Source: Mucilaginibacter kameinonensis (GTDB lineage Bacteria; Bacteroidota; Bacteroidia; Sphingobacteriales; Sphingobacteriaceae). Taken from it: a stretch of DNA of 64,000 bases. The first letter of the stretch is position 1. Each line of letters opens with the position of its first letter. The notes beneath the pieces were generated by a model. It did no database searches. It saw only the letters and a list, made by a program, of their open reading frames with translations, and was not told the origin of the DNA. The stretch covers positions 1,515,740 through 1,579,739 of the forward strand of contig NZ_RCWZ01000001.1 in assembly GCF_003675385.1 (NCBI RefSeq), read 5' to 3'. Shown piece by piece: positions 54,913 through 62,507 of this stretch. The translations under genes were made by a program, and so were the position numbers.

Positions 54913-55055
54913 AGAAGTTAAAACACTAAGAGTTAAGGCTTCTGGCCGATAGGAAATGATACTTTTACATTCCGCTTTGGGGTGAATGGTTATACTCTTA
55001 AAAACTATAAAGGTGTAATTGCCTTATTTTTAAATAATTATTGGATTTTAATGTA

Positions 55056-55063
55056 TATCTTTG
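55056..55063 (+). promoter_or_regulatory. -7 element of the cold-shock gene (TATCTTTG)
   Basis: TATCTTTG is a full TAnnTTTG match, 20 bases before the ATG. A TTG at the normal 19-base spacing is missing; one lies at 12 bases. The mRNA leader would be short, unlike the long leaders of E. coli cspA. Confidence 0.55.
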
Positions 55064-55082
55064 CAATCTTAAATAAAATATA

Positions 55083-55271
55083 ATGCAAGGAACAGTAAAA
55101 TTCTTTAATGAAACCAAAGGTTTCGGATTTATTACACCAACTAACGGTGGCGCCGAAGTTTTTGTACACGTATCAGGTTTGATTGACACTATTCGTGAAA
55201 ACGATAGCGTTACCTACGATGTAGAACAAGGCAAAAAAGGCCTAAATGCGGTAAATGTAAAAGTAGCTTAA
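55083..55271 (+). CDS. Cold-shock domain protein, CspA family
   Basis: The 62-residue protein is one cold-shock domain: MQGTVKFFNETKGFGFITPT with RNP1-like KGFGFI, and EVFVHVSGL with RNP2-like VFVH. It binds single-stranded RNA or DNA and melts mRNA structure. It is monocistronic, with a -7 element before and a hairpin after it. Confidence 0.96.
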   Translation: MQGTVKFFNETKGFGFITPTNGGAEVFVHVSGLIDTIRENDSVTYDVEQGKKGLNAVNVKVA

Positions 55272-55297
55272 ACTATCAATTATATAAAAATCGTACA

Positions 55298-55331
55298 GCA
55301 TCTGTTCAGCAATGGGCAGATGCTTTTTTTA
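55298..55331 (+). terminator. Terminator of the cold-shock gene
   Basis: AGCATCTG (55298-55305) pairs with CAGATGCT (55318-55325), 12-base loop, followed by seven Ts. Confidence 0.88.
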
Positions 55332-55338
55332 TGCAATA

Positions 55339-55373
55339 AAAAAGCCCGATGTATATAATATCATCAGGCTTTC
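55339..55373 (-). terminator. Terminator of hemH
   Basis: On the minus strand AAAGCCTGATG and a partly complementary CATCGGGCTTTTTT form a stem with one mismatch and end in a T run, 22 bases after the hemH stop. Confidence 0.8.
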
Positions 55374-55394
55374 ATTTATATCTATTAAGCTTTT

Positions 55395-56420
55395 TTAGGC
55401 AACCACCGGATTTACCATTTGTACTAAAGCTTCAATAAACTTGGGAGCGTCGTTCAGGCTTTCTACCAGTTGAACATGCTCTCCGCCCAGTGCTTTAAAC
55501 TCATCACCGTACTCCGTTGTTACTTCGTATACAGTTTCAAGGCAGTCGGCAACAAAGGCAGGGCAAAATACCAGTAAACGCTTTTTGCCTTCCTTGGCCA
55601 GTTGGGCTACAATTTCGCTGGTGTAAGGTTGTACCCATGGGTCGTTACCCAGGCGTGATTGAAAGCAGATGGTATATTTCTCTCTCGGGATCCCCATTTT
55701 ATCAGCTATTAGCTTCGCAGTGTGGTGCGATTGTGCCGAGTAGCAAAACCTGTTGGCATCGGTAAGTGTTTCGCAGCAACCTGATGATTTAAGGCAATGG
55801 TTATGTGTATGATCGGCCTTGATCAGCTGCCTTTGCGGCAAGCCGTGAAAGCTGAACAAAACATGATCGTACGTATCCGGATTATATTTTTGCGCGTTGT
55901 CGGCAAAAGTTTCAATCATTAACTCGTTATCATGAAACGAGTTAATGAAGGTGATATTTGGCGATGTTGGCCATTTACCCACAATATCCATAATCTTTTC
56001 ATAAACAGAACCGGTACTGGCCGAGGCATATTGCGGAAACAACGGAATTACCTGGATACTTTCAACAAGGGCTGCTTTCAGTTTCTCCAAAGCCGATTCG
56101 ATAGAAGGGTTTTGGTAGCGCATGGCCAACTCAACCATATACTCATCGCCGAGGCGCTGCTGTAACGCTTTTTGCTGTAAAATGCTATAATGTAATAGTG
56201 GTGAGCCTGTTTTAGGATCCCAGATGGCCTGGTACAATTTGGCCGATTTTGGCGCCCTGAAAGGAACAATAAGGCCTTTTACTAAAATGGTACGTGAAAG
56301 GGTTCCAATATCAATAACCCGGGGGTCCATTAAAAACTCATTCAAATAACGCTTAACATCTGCTGTACTCGGGCTATCCGGTGTGCCCAGGTTAACCAGT
56401 AAAATTCCTTTTTTAGCCAT
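55395..56420 (-). CDS. hemH: Ferrochelatase
   Basis: I start at ATG 56420 (MAKKGILLVNLGTPDSPS), giving 341 residues; the frame extends 8 codons further up. Ferrochelatase features are FSFHGLPQR with the catalytic His, RLGNDPWVQPYT, and FCPAFVADCLETVYEV with its conserved Glu. It inserts Fe2+ into protoporphyrin IX in the last step of haem synthesis. Upstream, a 500-base region carries two repeat elements. Confidence 0.96.
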   Translation of the reverse strand: MAKKGILLVNLGTPDSPSTADVKRYLNEFLMDPRVIDIGTLSRTILVKGLIVPFRAPKSAKLYQAIWDPKTGSPLLHYSILQQKALQQRLGDEYMVELAMRYQNPSIESALEKLKAALVESIQVIPLFPQYASASTGSVYEKIMDIVGKWPTSPNITFINSFHDNELMIETFADNAQKYNPDTYDHVLFSFHGLPQRQLIKADHTHNHCLKSSGCCETLTDANRFCYSAQSHHTAKLIADKMGIPREKYTICFQSRLGNDPWVQPYTSEIVAQLAKEGKKRLLVFCPAFVADCLETVYEVTTEYGDEFKALGGEHVQLVESLNDAPKFIEALVQMVNPVVA

Positions 56421-56535
56421 AATTATCAGGTACAAAAGTAACAAAAAATGCCCCGTAACTTATGACGGTGGTCACAAATTACAAATAAATGAGGTGTAAG
56501 GTTTTTGTGTCGAAATACTCTCTGTTATCTACTCC

Positions 56536-56580
56536 CGTCATTGCGAGGCACGAAGCAATCCCCGACTTTACAGGGGGGAC
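56536..56580. repeat. Dispersed repeat, copy C
   Basis: CCGTCATTGCGAGGCACGAA and the following GCAATCCCCGAC carry the same core as copies A (45681) and B (47777). The right half is absent or replaced by the palindromic element that follows at 56596. Confidence 0.65.
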
Positions 56581-56595
56581 GTGCTTGGCGGCTGT

Positions 56596-56744
56596 GCTGT
56601 CCGAAGTCTCTGACTTCGGACGCCTATGCATGTAGTCTTCAGACTACAGTATTGTGTTATTAAGAAGTTATTTGCAGTTTTACTAATATGGCTGTAGTTG
56701 CAAACTACAAGCATATAGGTTCGAAGTCAGAGACTTCGAACAGC
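56596..56744. repeat. Compound palindromic element upstream of hemH
   Basis: Four palindromes are arranged symmetrically over 149 bases: GTCCGAAGTC...GACTTCGGAC (56599-56621), TGTAGTCTTCAGACTACA (56631-56648), TGTAGTTGCAAACTACA (56693-56709) and GTTCGAAGTC...GACTTCGAAC (56719-56741). The whole is also an inverted repeat, with GCTGT and ACAGC at its ends. This is a MITE- or REP-like mobile or structural element. The rest of the gap 56421-56920 has no gene. Confidence 0.8.
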
Positions 56745-56920
56745 GAAGTGATTATAAGTGATTGATTGTTGGGAGTGAATTTTGATCAGTTTTAAAATAT
56801 GGGCGTTGCCTGCGGTCCGGGCTATCCGCTGCAAGTCCTCGCTTTGCCTGATAACAAATCCGGCGCACGCTTTGGGCTTTACGCTTCTATCCCTAACGCG
56901 GCTACCGCGCAATTGGCGAA

Positions 56921-57622
56921 TTATGGATTGGTCAGCCTCTTCTTTTCTGGTAACGGAGCTTTCCACAACCTCCACCACGGCACACCCGGCGCTTCATGAT
57001 GCTCATAATGGTATCCGAAAAAGTAACAGCTAAAAAAAGCGACAATATGATTACGGCGCTGGCTCCGGGCAAAATGCGGGTTGTTATGTTCGCCTTTATG
57101 GGGCTGATAAGTGCCGAAATAAAATAGTTGCAATGTGCTCAAGAGCGATGGCACCACCCAAAACATGATCAGGTTTGGCTGCGGAATCCAGATTTTCAGG
57201 ATATTAAAAACAATGGCCATGACCACAATTTGCCATACAGACAGATAATTGCGGATAAACTGCACATACCAGGCAAAAAAGCTGCCCTGGTGGTAGTCCG
57301 GGTCGTGGTGGGTATGTACGTGGCTGTGATGTTTATGGTGCTTGGTGTATAACTTCGGGTACCAGAACGAAGCGTAAAGAAAAGTACTCAGGTAACCAAC
57401 AAAGTTATTTAAACCCTTATTGGGCGAAACGGTACCATGCATGGCGTCATGCGCGGTGATGAATAGCCCGGTATACAGGTGCATCTGTACCAGCACAAAT
57501 ACATAAACAAGGGGATTGGTAAAGCTGAAATGCCATCGCATTAATAATATAATGCTTGTTGCCCAGCAGCCAATTACCAGGGCGGCTACTAATAAACCGG
57601 TATGTGAAGGGCTTTTTTGCAT
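56921..57622 (-). CDS. CrtW-like carotenoid ketolase / fatty acid desaturase family
   Basis: The 233-residue membrane protein has the histidine clusters of di-iron desaturases: HDAMH (H58-H62), HHKHHSHVHTHHDPD from H95, and HYEHHEAPG (H205-H209). It has four hydrophobic segments. HDAMHGTVSP, DPDYHQGSFFAWY and GEHNNPHFARS are typical of CrtW-type beta-carotene 4-ketolases. The carotenoid genes on both sides support this. It probably puts a 4-keto group on a beta-ionone ring. It ends the minus-strand run, 29 bases after ispH. Confidence 0.82.
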   Translation of the reverse strand: MQKSPSHTGLLVAALVIGCWATSIILLMRWHFSFTNPLVYVFVLVQMHLYTGLFITAHDAMHGTVSPNKGLNNFVGYLSTFLYASFWYPKLYTKHHKHHSHVHTHHDPDYHQGSFFAWYVQFIRNYLSVWQIVVMAIVFNILKIWIPQPNLIMFWVVPSLLSTLQLFYFGTYQPHKGEHNNPHFARSQRRNHIVAFFSCYFFGYHYEHHEAPGVPWWRLWKAPLPEKKRLTNP

Positions 57623-57651
57623 GCTATAATGTTACAGCAAAAAGCGTGCTG

Positions 57652-58503
57652 TTAAAAGCTTTCTATGGCGGCTTTTACTTTTTGCATCAGCCACATAGGG
57701 GTTGATGTAGCGCCGGCAATACCTACAGTATCGTTTGGTGCAAACATGCTTTGTTCCAGTTCGTCGGTTGATGATATGAAGTAGGTGTTAGGGTTATGCT
57801 TGCGACATACTTCAAACAATACCTTGCCGTTTGATGATTTTTTGCCCGATACAAAAATGATCTTATCAAAACGTGTCGCGAATTTAGGAAGATCTTTATC
57901 ACGGTTGCTTACCTGGCGGCAGATGGTATCGTTAGCTTTCAGGTCATATCCGCGCGAAATAAGCTCATCCTTCACCGAGTAGAATTTATCCATGCTCTTG
58001 GTGGTTTGGCTGTACAGTGTGATATTGTGCGGAAGCTCTACATGATCCAATTCGGCAATATCCTGGAAAACTATCGCTTCGTTATTGGTCTGTCCTTGCA
58101 AACCAACCACTTCGGCGTGGCCGTGCTTGCCAAAAATCAGAATCTTCTCGTTTGAGTCGTATGAAGTTTTGATGCGGTTTTGCAGCTTAAGCACTACCGG
58201 GCACGAAGCATCAATAAGGGTAATATTGTTTTCTAAAGCCGTGCGGTAAGTATCAGGTGCTTCGCCATGGGCACGGATAAGTACCTTTTCGTTATGGAGG
58301 TCCTTAAGCTGGCTGTGTTCAATAATGCGGAGGCCTTTTGATTTTAGTCGCTCAACCTCTTCATCATTGTGCACAATATCGCCCAGGCAGTACAGGTAAC
58401 CGTCCTCTTCTAAAATCTCTTCGGCCATGTCAATGGCATAAACCACCCCAAAGCAAAAGCCCGAATCCTGATCAATAGTAACCTGTAACTGATAATCTCC
58501 CAT
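57652..58503 (-). CDS. ispH: 4-hydroxy-3-methylbut-2-enyl diphosphate reductase
   Basis: The 283-residue enzyme has the three Fe-S cluster cysteines in their contexts: GFCFGVVYAID near residue 17, SCPVVLKLQNRI near 100, and NDTICRQVSNRDKDLP near 195. Other motifs include IRAHGEAP and VSGKKSSNGKVLFEVC. It makes IPP and DMAPP in the last MEP-pathway step in the cytoplasm. Here it supplies the precursor beside carotenoid genes. Confidence 0.96.
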   Translation of the reverse strand: MGDYQLQVTIDQDSGFCFGVVYAIDMAEEILEEDGYLYCLGDIVHNDEEVERLKSKGLRIIEHSQLKDLHNEKVLIRAHGEAPDTYRTALENNITLIDASCPVVLKLQNRIKTSYDSNEKILIFGKHGHAEVVGLQGQTNNEAIVFQDIAELDHVELPHNITLYSQTTKSMDKFYSVKDELISRGYDLKANDTICRQVSNRDKDLPKFATRFDKIIFVSGKKSSNGKVLFEVCRKHNPNTYFISSTDELEQSMFAPNDTVGIAGATSTPMWLMQKVKAAIESF

Positions 58504-58596
58504 GGTGTTGCAAATTTACGGCAAAATTAATCGTTGATTGTAATGATTGCGTTGATTTAGCTGATTTTTATGTTGATGAATTTTGATCGACTTAAG

Positions 58597-59277
58597 TTAA
58601 TACATCAGATTCAAAACAGCAAAAAACACAAATTGTGCAATCAGCAACGCCGGAGCAACAATGCTTTGCCGTTTAAATTTAAATTGCTCAGATATAAAAA
58701 GCAGCAACGCGCTCAATGCAAACCAGCAAACGTAGTTTTGTAAAGGAACAGCACCACCCAGCCAATGCCAGTAATCAAAATGAATGGCGATAGGTTCAAT
58801 AAGCATATCAAGCAAGGTGAGCACCAGAGCGCCGGTTAATATCCTTGCCAACTTGTTGTTGAAATGACGGCTTCTTCGTAAAAAAACTCCTGTAGCGTAT
58901 ATCAACAGAAACCAATTTACCCCGATCATCAGGGGGATATCGAGCAGCCTTGTGCCGAGTGTTGCGCCATAACTGTAATTGCCAAACAGCCAGCCGGTAT
59001 GCACACCAATATATTCGGCCATAAAGCCCGCGATAAAAATAATTACAGCGAATAGCATAAACCTGCCGTTAAAAACGTCATGGCTATAAATAACAACCCC
59101 AAGCATCAATAGTAAATGCCAGGGCACCAACGCTATAAATAATGCAGCTAAAGATGGGATAGTGAAGCCGATTAAACCCACCAGGTGAAACAAAAAAATG
59201 ATCGTAACACAGATTCTGTTTTTTGCCAATATCGCCCTATTGAATTCAGAGGATCTCAAATCTTTCGCCCTTTCCAC
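58597..59277 (-). CDS. CruF-like carotenoid biosynthesis protein (1,2-hydratase type)
   Basis: The 226-residue protein has about seven TM helices and the pattern of the DUF422/CruF family: AEYIGVHTGWLFGNYSYGAT, then GVNWFLLIYATGVF, TLLDMLIEPIAIHFDYWHW and NYVCWFALSALLLF. CruF adds water across the C1',2' double bond of acyclic carotenoid ends. Its start overlaps the GT2 gene by 22 bases, so both are translated together. A CrtD-like gene lies at 51.3 kb. Confidence 0.85.
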   Translation of the reverse strand: MERAKDLRSSEFNRAILAKNRICVTIIFLFHLVGLIGFTIPSLAALFIALVPWHLLLMLGVVIYSHDVFNGRFMLFAVIIFIAGFMAEYIGVHTGWLFGNYSYGATLGTRLLDIPLMIGVNWFLLIYATGVFLRRSRHFNNKLARILTGALVLTLLDMLIEPIAIHFDYWHWLGGAVPLQNYVCWFALSALLLFISEQFKFKRQSIVAPALLIAQFVFFAVLNLMY

Positions 59278-60344
59278 ATGGTGGTTTTGGTAAGATAGCG
59301 TTGTATAGATAAAACTGCCACAGCAAGCAGGCTAAACATTTGAGCGGGATGCAGAAGGATGTTATACCCGGCTTTTTGCCCTGCCGAAAGAGAGATCATG
59401 ATCCGCGTAAGCAAGATCAACCCTACAGTAAAAAATATGAGAGGCAGATTTAAAGTAGTAAGGATAATGAGCGGACCGGCAATAATGATAGTGATATATA
59501 CCAGAAAGCCAATAATGCTGTAATTAAAAGCCGCCAGGAAGTTTTTGCTGAAACCGTTTATCGCTTGGTCATAACCACGATACATACGGCAGCTGATCAT
59601 GCCATTGGCCAGTAAAGCCTCGCCATTATAACGTTCGGCCTTGATCAGGCGCATGATCTCTACATCTTCAACAACTTTATTTTTTACAGCTTTGTGCCAT
59701 TGGTGCTTGTGATAAATGGCGGCATCAAATAGCATGAACTGTCCGCTGGCTGCTGCCACCGAAGCATTTTTTACGATATACACCAGGCGTAAAGGCAGCA
59801 GGTTAAGTAATATAAAATGCATCAGCGGAACCACAAGGTTTTCGCCCAGGGTAAGCATGGTTTGATTAGTAAACAGGCTTAATAAGCCTAACTGATGCAA
59901 GTGCATGCGGTGTATCGCGCTGTTGATAAGATGATTACTGATCTGCTCGTCGGCATCTAAAAACAGCAGGTATTTACCATCGGCCTGTTTGGCCATTTGA
60001 TGGCAGGCATAGTTTTTCCCCATCCAGGCATCGGGTAGTTTGCCGCCTTTTATTACCCTGAAATGCGGGTGATTGGCTGCAAAATCATGGCAAACGCGGT
60101 AAGTATCATCGGTAGAGTCATCGTCATAAATGATAACCTCATAATTGTTATAATCCTGCTTGTAGATGGAATTTAGCAGTGTTAATATATTACCGGCCTC
60201 GTTACGCGCCGGGATCAGAATCGAAACCTTATCCGAGTAGTACCGGCCTATATGAGGGAGTTTGGGGTTGGAGATATAATTGAACAGCGTTACCGCAAAC
60301 CTGAGTATGATAAAAAAGAGGGTTATTAATATAGCTATTGTCAC
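59256..60344 (-). CDS. Membrane glycosyltransferase family 2 (CruG-like)
   Basis: The 362-residue protein has an N-terminal TM, then a GT2 catalytic domain at about 45-215: VSILIPARNEAGN, YEVIIYDDDSTDDTYRVCHD, and the metal-binding FLDADEQIS. The stretch VVEDVEIMRLIKAERYN fits the ED motif near 228. Three further TMs lie at about 270-355. It overlaps the CruF-like gene. Such CruF-GT pairs glycosylate the hydroxylated carotenoid end in cyanobacteria and others. The sugar is not deducible. Confidence 0.85.
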   Translation of the reverse strand: MTIAILITLFFIILRFAVTLFNYISNPKLPHIGRYYSDKVSILIPARNEAGNILTLLNSIYKQDYNNYEVIIYDDDSTDDTYRVCHDFAANHPHFRVIKGGKLPDAWMGKNYACHQMAKQADGKYLLFLDADEQISNHLINSAIHRMHLHQLGLLSLFTNQTMLTLGENLVVPLMHFILLNLLPLRLVYIVKNASVAAASGQFMLFDAAIYHKHQWHKAVKNKVVEDVEIMRLIKAERYNGEALLANGMISCRMYRGYDQAINGFSKNFLAAFNYSIIGFLVYITIIIAGPLIILTTLNLPLIFFTVGLILLTRIMISLSAGQKAGYNILLHPAQMFSLLAVAVLSIQRYLTKTTMWKGRKI

Positions 60345-60347
60345 TTT

Positions 60348-60974
60348 TTATATATCAAATTCGGTTTGCAGCAGTTTGGAGGCTTCGTAGTGCCTTTGGT
60401 ATGCTGCCTGTAATTTATCTATGTTTTTACCGGCGTAATTTTCGGGTTCGCTTTTTAAGTAAACGGTTGCAGTCGGCTTTTTATGTTTAAAGTACTGAAT
60501 AAAAGTTGAAGCGAAAATAATTTGAAAATTTCCGGCAGCTTTCTCAATTATCCTCATAACCCCTTTCTCAAAATTTATGTTTGTAACAAAGTTAGCATAC
60601 AGTTTTCCCTGCGGAAACATCAAAACCAGGTTGGCAGGATCGGCAAGTAATGCTGCGGCGTAGTCAAGCGATTGGAGGATATTTTTCGAATCTTTTTTAA
60701 CCGAAAAAGCACCGACATATTTCAAAAAACGCTCTTTACGGGCCGTTTCTTCCAGGATCATCACATGCAGCTTTTTCTTCAGCAATTTATCGTTTATGCA
60801 ATACAAAATTAGGCCATCCCAAAAGCTAAAATGATTGCCTATTAATAATACCGACCTGTTTTGATCAACCACAATATCATTAAACAATAGTTCATGAAAC
60901 GTTTTGCCAACTACCCATTTAATGTAATAGTGCACAATGCGGTTCAGGAAAAAGTTCTTTTTATTGCTGATCAT
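60348..60974 (-). CDS. Lysophospholipid acyltransferase-family protein (second of a tandem pair)
   Basis: The 208-residue protein has the acyltransferase NHxxxxD site in LIGNHFSFWDGL near 48 and the FPQGKLYANF motif near 124. It resembles PlsC-type enzymes without a clear TM domain. It lies 3 bases before the GT2 gene and 12 bases after a similar acyltransferase gene on the same strand. In this setting it may esterify the carotenoid glycoside, but a phospholipid role is also possible. Confidence 0.85.
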   Translation of the reverse strand: MISNKKNFFLNRIVHYYIKWVVGKTFHELLFNDIVVDQNRSVLLIGNHFSFWDGLILYCINDKLLKKKLHVMILEETARKERFLKYVGAFSVKKDSKNILQSLDYAAALLADPANLVLMFPQGKLYANFVTNINFEKGVMRIIEKAAGNFQIIFASTFIQYFKHKKPTATVYLKSEPENYAGKNIDKLQAAYQRHYEASKLLQTEFDI

Positions 60975-60986
60975 AGTTGATACAGA

Positions 60987-61610
60987 TCAATGCTCCATAT
61001 TGATTTGATTTTTCAAAGCTTGCTGATGGGCCTGGTTAATATTCTCCTTCAGCTGCTCAAAGGTAAGCTCATTGGCAACACCTAAATCAAAAAGGTGAAC
61101 ATAAGCCCGGGGTTTCAGGCTTTCAAAATAATCTATCAGGATACAATGGTAAACAATCTGGCAGGGGCCTTTTATTTGTTGCATCAGTTTATAAACACCT
61201 TTTTCAACATGGATATGTGTTTCGTGGTTTGAGAATAATTCGCCTTGCGGAAATATCACGATCAGGTTATCCGGTTTATCCAATATCCCGGCCGAGTAGG
61301 TGAGCGACTCCAGCATAGCCCTTGAGCCTTTTTGGATAGAGTATGCGCCAATATATCGTAAATAGCTGCGTTGATCAAACTGATCTTGCTGCATCATTAC
61401 GTAATATTGCTTTTTGAGATTGTAATAGGCCGTCCAGTTGGCAATAAAGCCATCCCACCAGCTAAAATGATTACTTAAAAGTAATATAGAATGGCCGGGA
61501 CGTGGCTCAAAAGGCTGTACATTAACCTCCTTAAAATTGCGGCTAATCCACCACCTTACGTAGCTGATATAAAGTTTACTCCAGAATTTCTTTTTACGCG
61601 AGGGTACCAT
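60987..61610 (-). CDS. Lysophospholipid acyltransferase-family protein (first of a tandem pair)
   Basis: The 207-residue protein has LLSNHFSWWDGFIANW (site NHxxxxD) and VIFPQGELFSNHETHIHVEK, closely parallel to the next protein. Length, motif spacing and wording (for example IGAYSIQKGSRAMLESLTYS against VGAFSVKKDSKNILQSLDYA) show a tandem duplication. The two may add different acyl chains, or one may be for lipids and one for the carotenoid. Confidence 0.85.
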   Translation of the reverse strand: MVPSRKKKFWSKLYISYVRWWISRNFKEVNVQPFEPRPGHSILLLSNHFSWWDGFIANWTAYYNLKKQYYVMMQQDQFDQRSYLRYIGAYSIQKGSRAMLESLTYSAGILDKPDNLIVIFPQGELFSNHETHIHVEKGVYKLMQQIKGPCQIVYHCILIDYFESLKPRAYVHLFDLGVANELTFEQLKENINQAHQQALKNQINMEH

Positions 61611-61613
61611 GTT

Positions 61614-62423
61614 TTATTTAACTAAATACTCATCAAGAGCCTTTGTAACCAGCCAGTGCCCAAGCTCAACTTCATGCACTTCAGCATCATCAAGCATTCC
61701 TAAAAAGGGCATCGCGGCCGATTTGGGGAACAGCTTATCATGCTTTCCAAATATCAGCAAACATTTAATTTTATGCTGATTGATCAGTTGTGCTACCTGC
61801 TGCACATCGGGCTTTAACTGCCTGATCAAATTTAAGGTATAATAGGTATCAAGCCGCTTTTGTTCGGTGTCAATTTCATTATAAGCAATCTTATACAGGC
61901 TTTCGTCAATAACGCCAACCTTTTTTACGCTTTTAACCAGGAAAGGGGCAAGCCATTTGCTTTTGGTAGCCGTACGGAAAATTGCGCGACCAAACTTATT
62001 GTGCAAAATGAAGTGAAAGCCTTTAAAAACAGCCAGGCCATCAGGTGCCATTAATATGATATCGTCAATCATGTCGGCATATTCTTCAACCAGTATCAGG
62101 GCAAGGTTGGCGCCTATGGAATAACCCATCACCGAAAAACGCTGCTTGCCATAAAGTTTAAACCATTCTTCCATGTAACTGCGCACCATGGCCTTGGGCA
62201 TTCCGGACAGGATCTGCTGCTCTGTCCAGCCGTCGAGCCGACTTTCGCCATGAAAAAAATGATCGAAGCCGTAGATATGATATCGTGGTAAAACTGATTG
62301 GTCAAGCACATGGAACTGCTTCCCCGTCATGCCGTAGCCATGAAAGGCCAGTAAAGGCTTTTGCCCGCTACCGTACTCGTGAAAATGTGCTTTGCCCAAG
62401 CCAGGCAGATGTAAAAAACCCAT
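61614..62423 (-). CDS. Alpha/beta hydrolase
   Basis: The 269-residue protein has oxyanion motif AFHGYGMTG, nucleophile elbow MGYSIGANLAL with a Ser, acid region LIFGKHDKLFP, and catalytic His in LGHWLVTKAL. No signal peptide is present, so it is cytoplasmic. It lies 3 bases upstream of the first acyltransferase gene. It could be an esterase or thioesterase acting on acyl chains in the same pathway; this is inferred. Confidence 0.88.
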   Translation of the reverse strand: MGFLHLPGLGKAHFHEYGSGQKPLLAFHGYGMTGKQFHVLDQSVLPRYHIYGFDHFFHGESRLDGWTEQQILSGMPKAMVRSYMEEWFKLYGKQRFSVMGYSIGANLALILVEEYADMIDDIILMAPDGLAVFKGFHFILHNKFGRAIFRTATKSKWLAPFLVKSVKKVGVIDESLYKIAYNEIDTEQKRLDTYYTLNLIRQLKPDVQQVAQLINQHKIKCLLIFGKHDKLFPKSAAMPFLGMLDDAEVHEVELGHWLVTKALDEYLVK

Positions 62424-62507
62424 TAAGGCAATATTAAGAATTTATGGCTTTTGTACAGTGAATGCAGTTGTTTTGTTTTGGAAAGTATGACCAAAACATG
62501 GAATTCT

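Noticed and set aside
56727..57033. Open frames on both strands next to the CrtW-like gene
   Set aside because: They lie in or opposite the palindromic repeat and the 3' end of the ketolase gene and show no family features.
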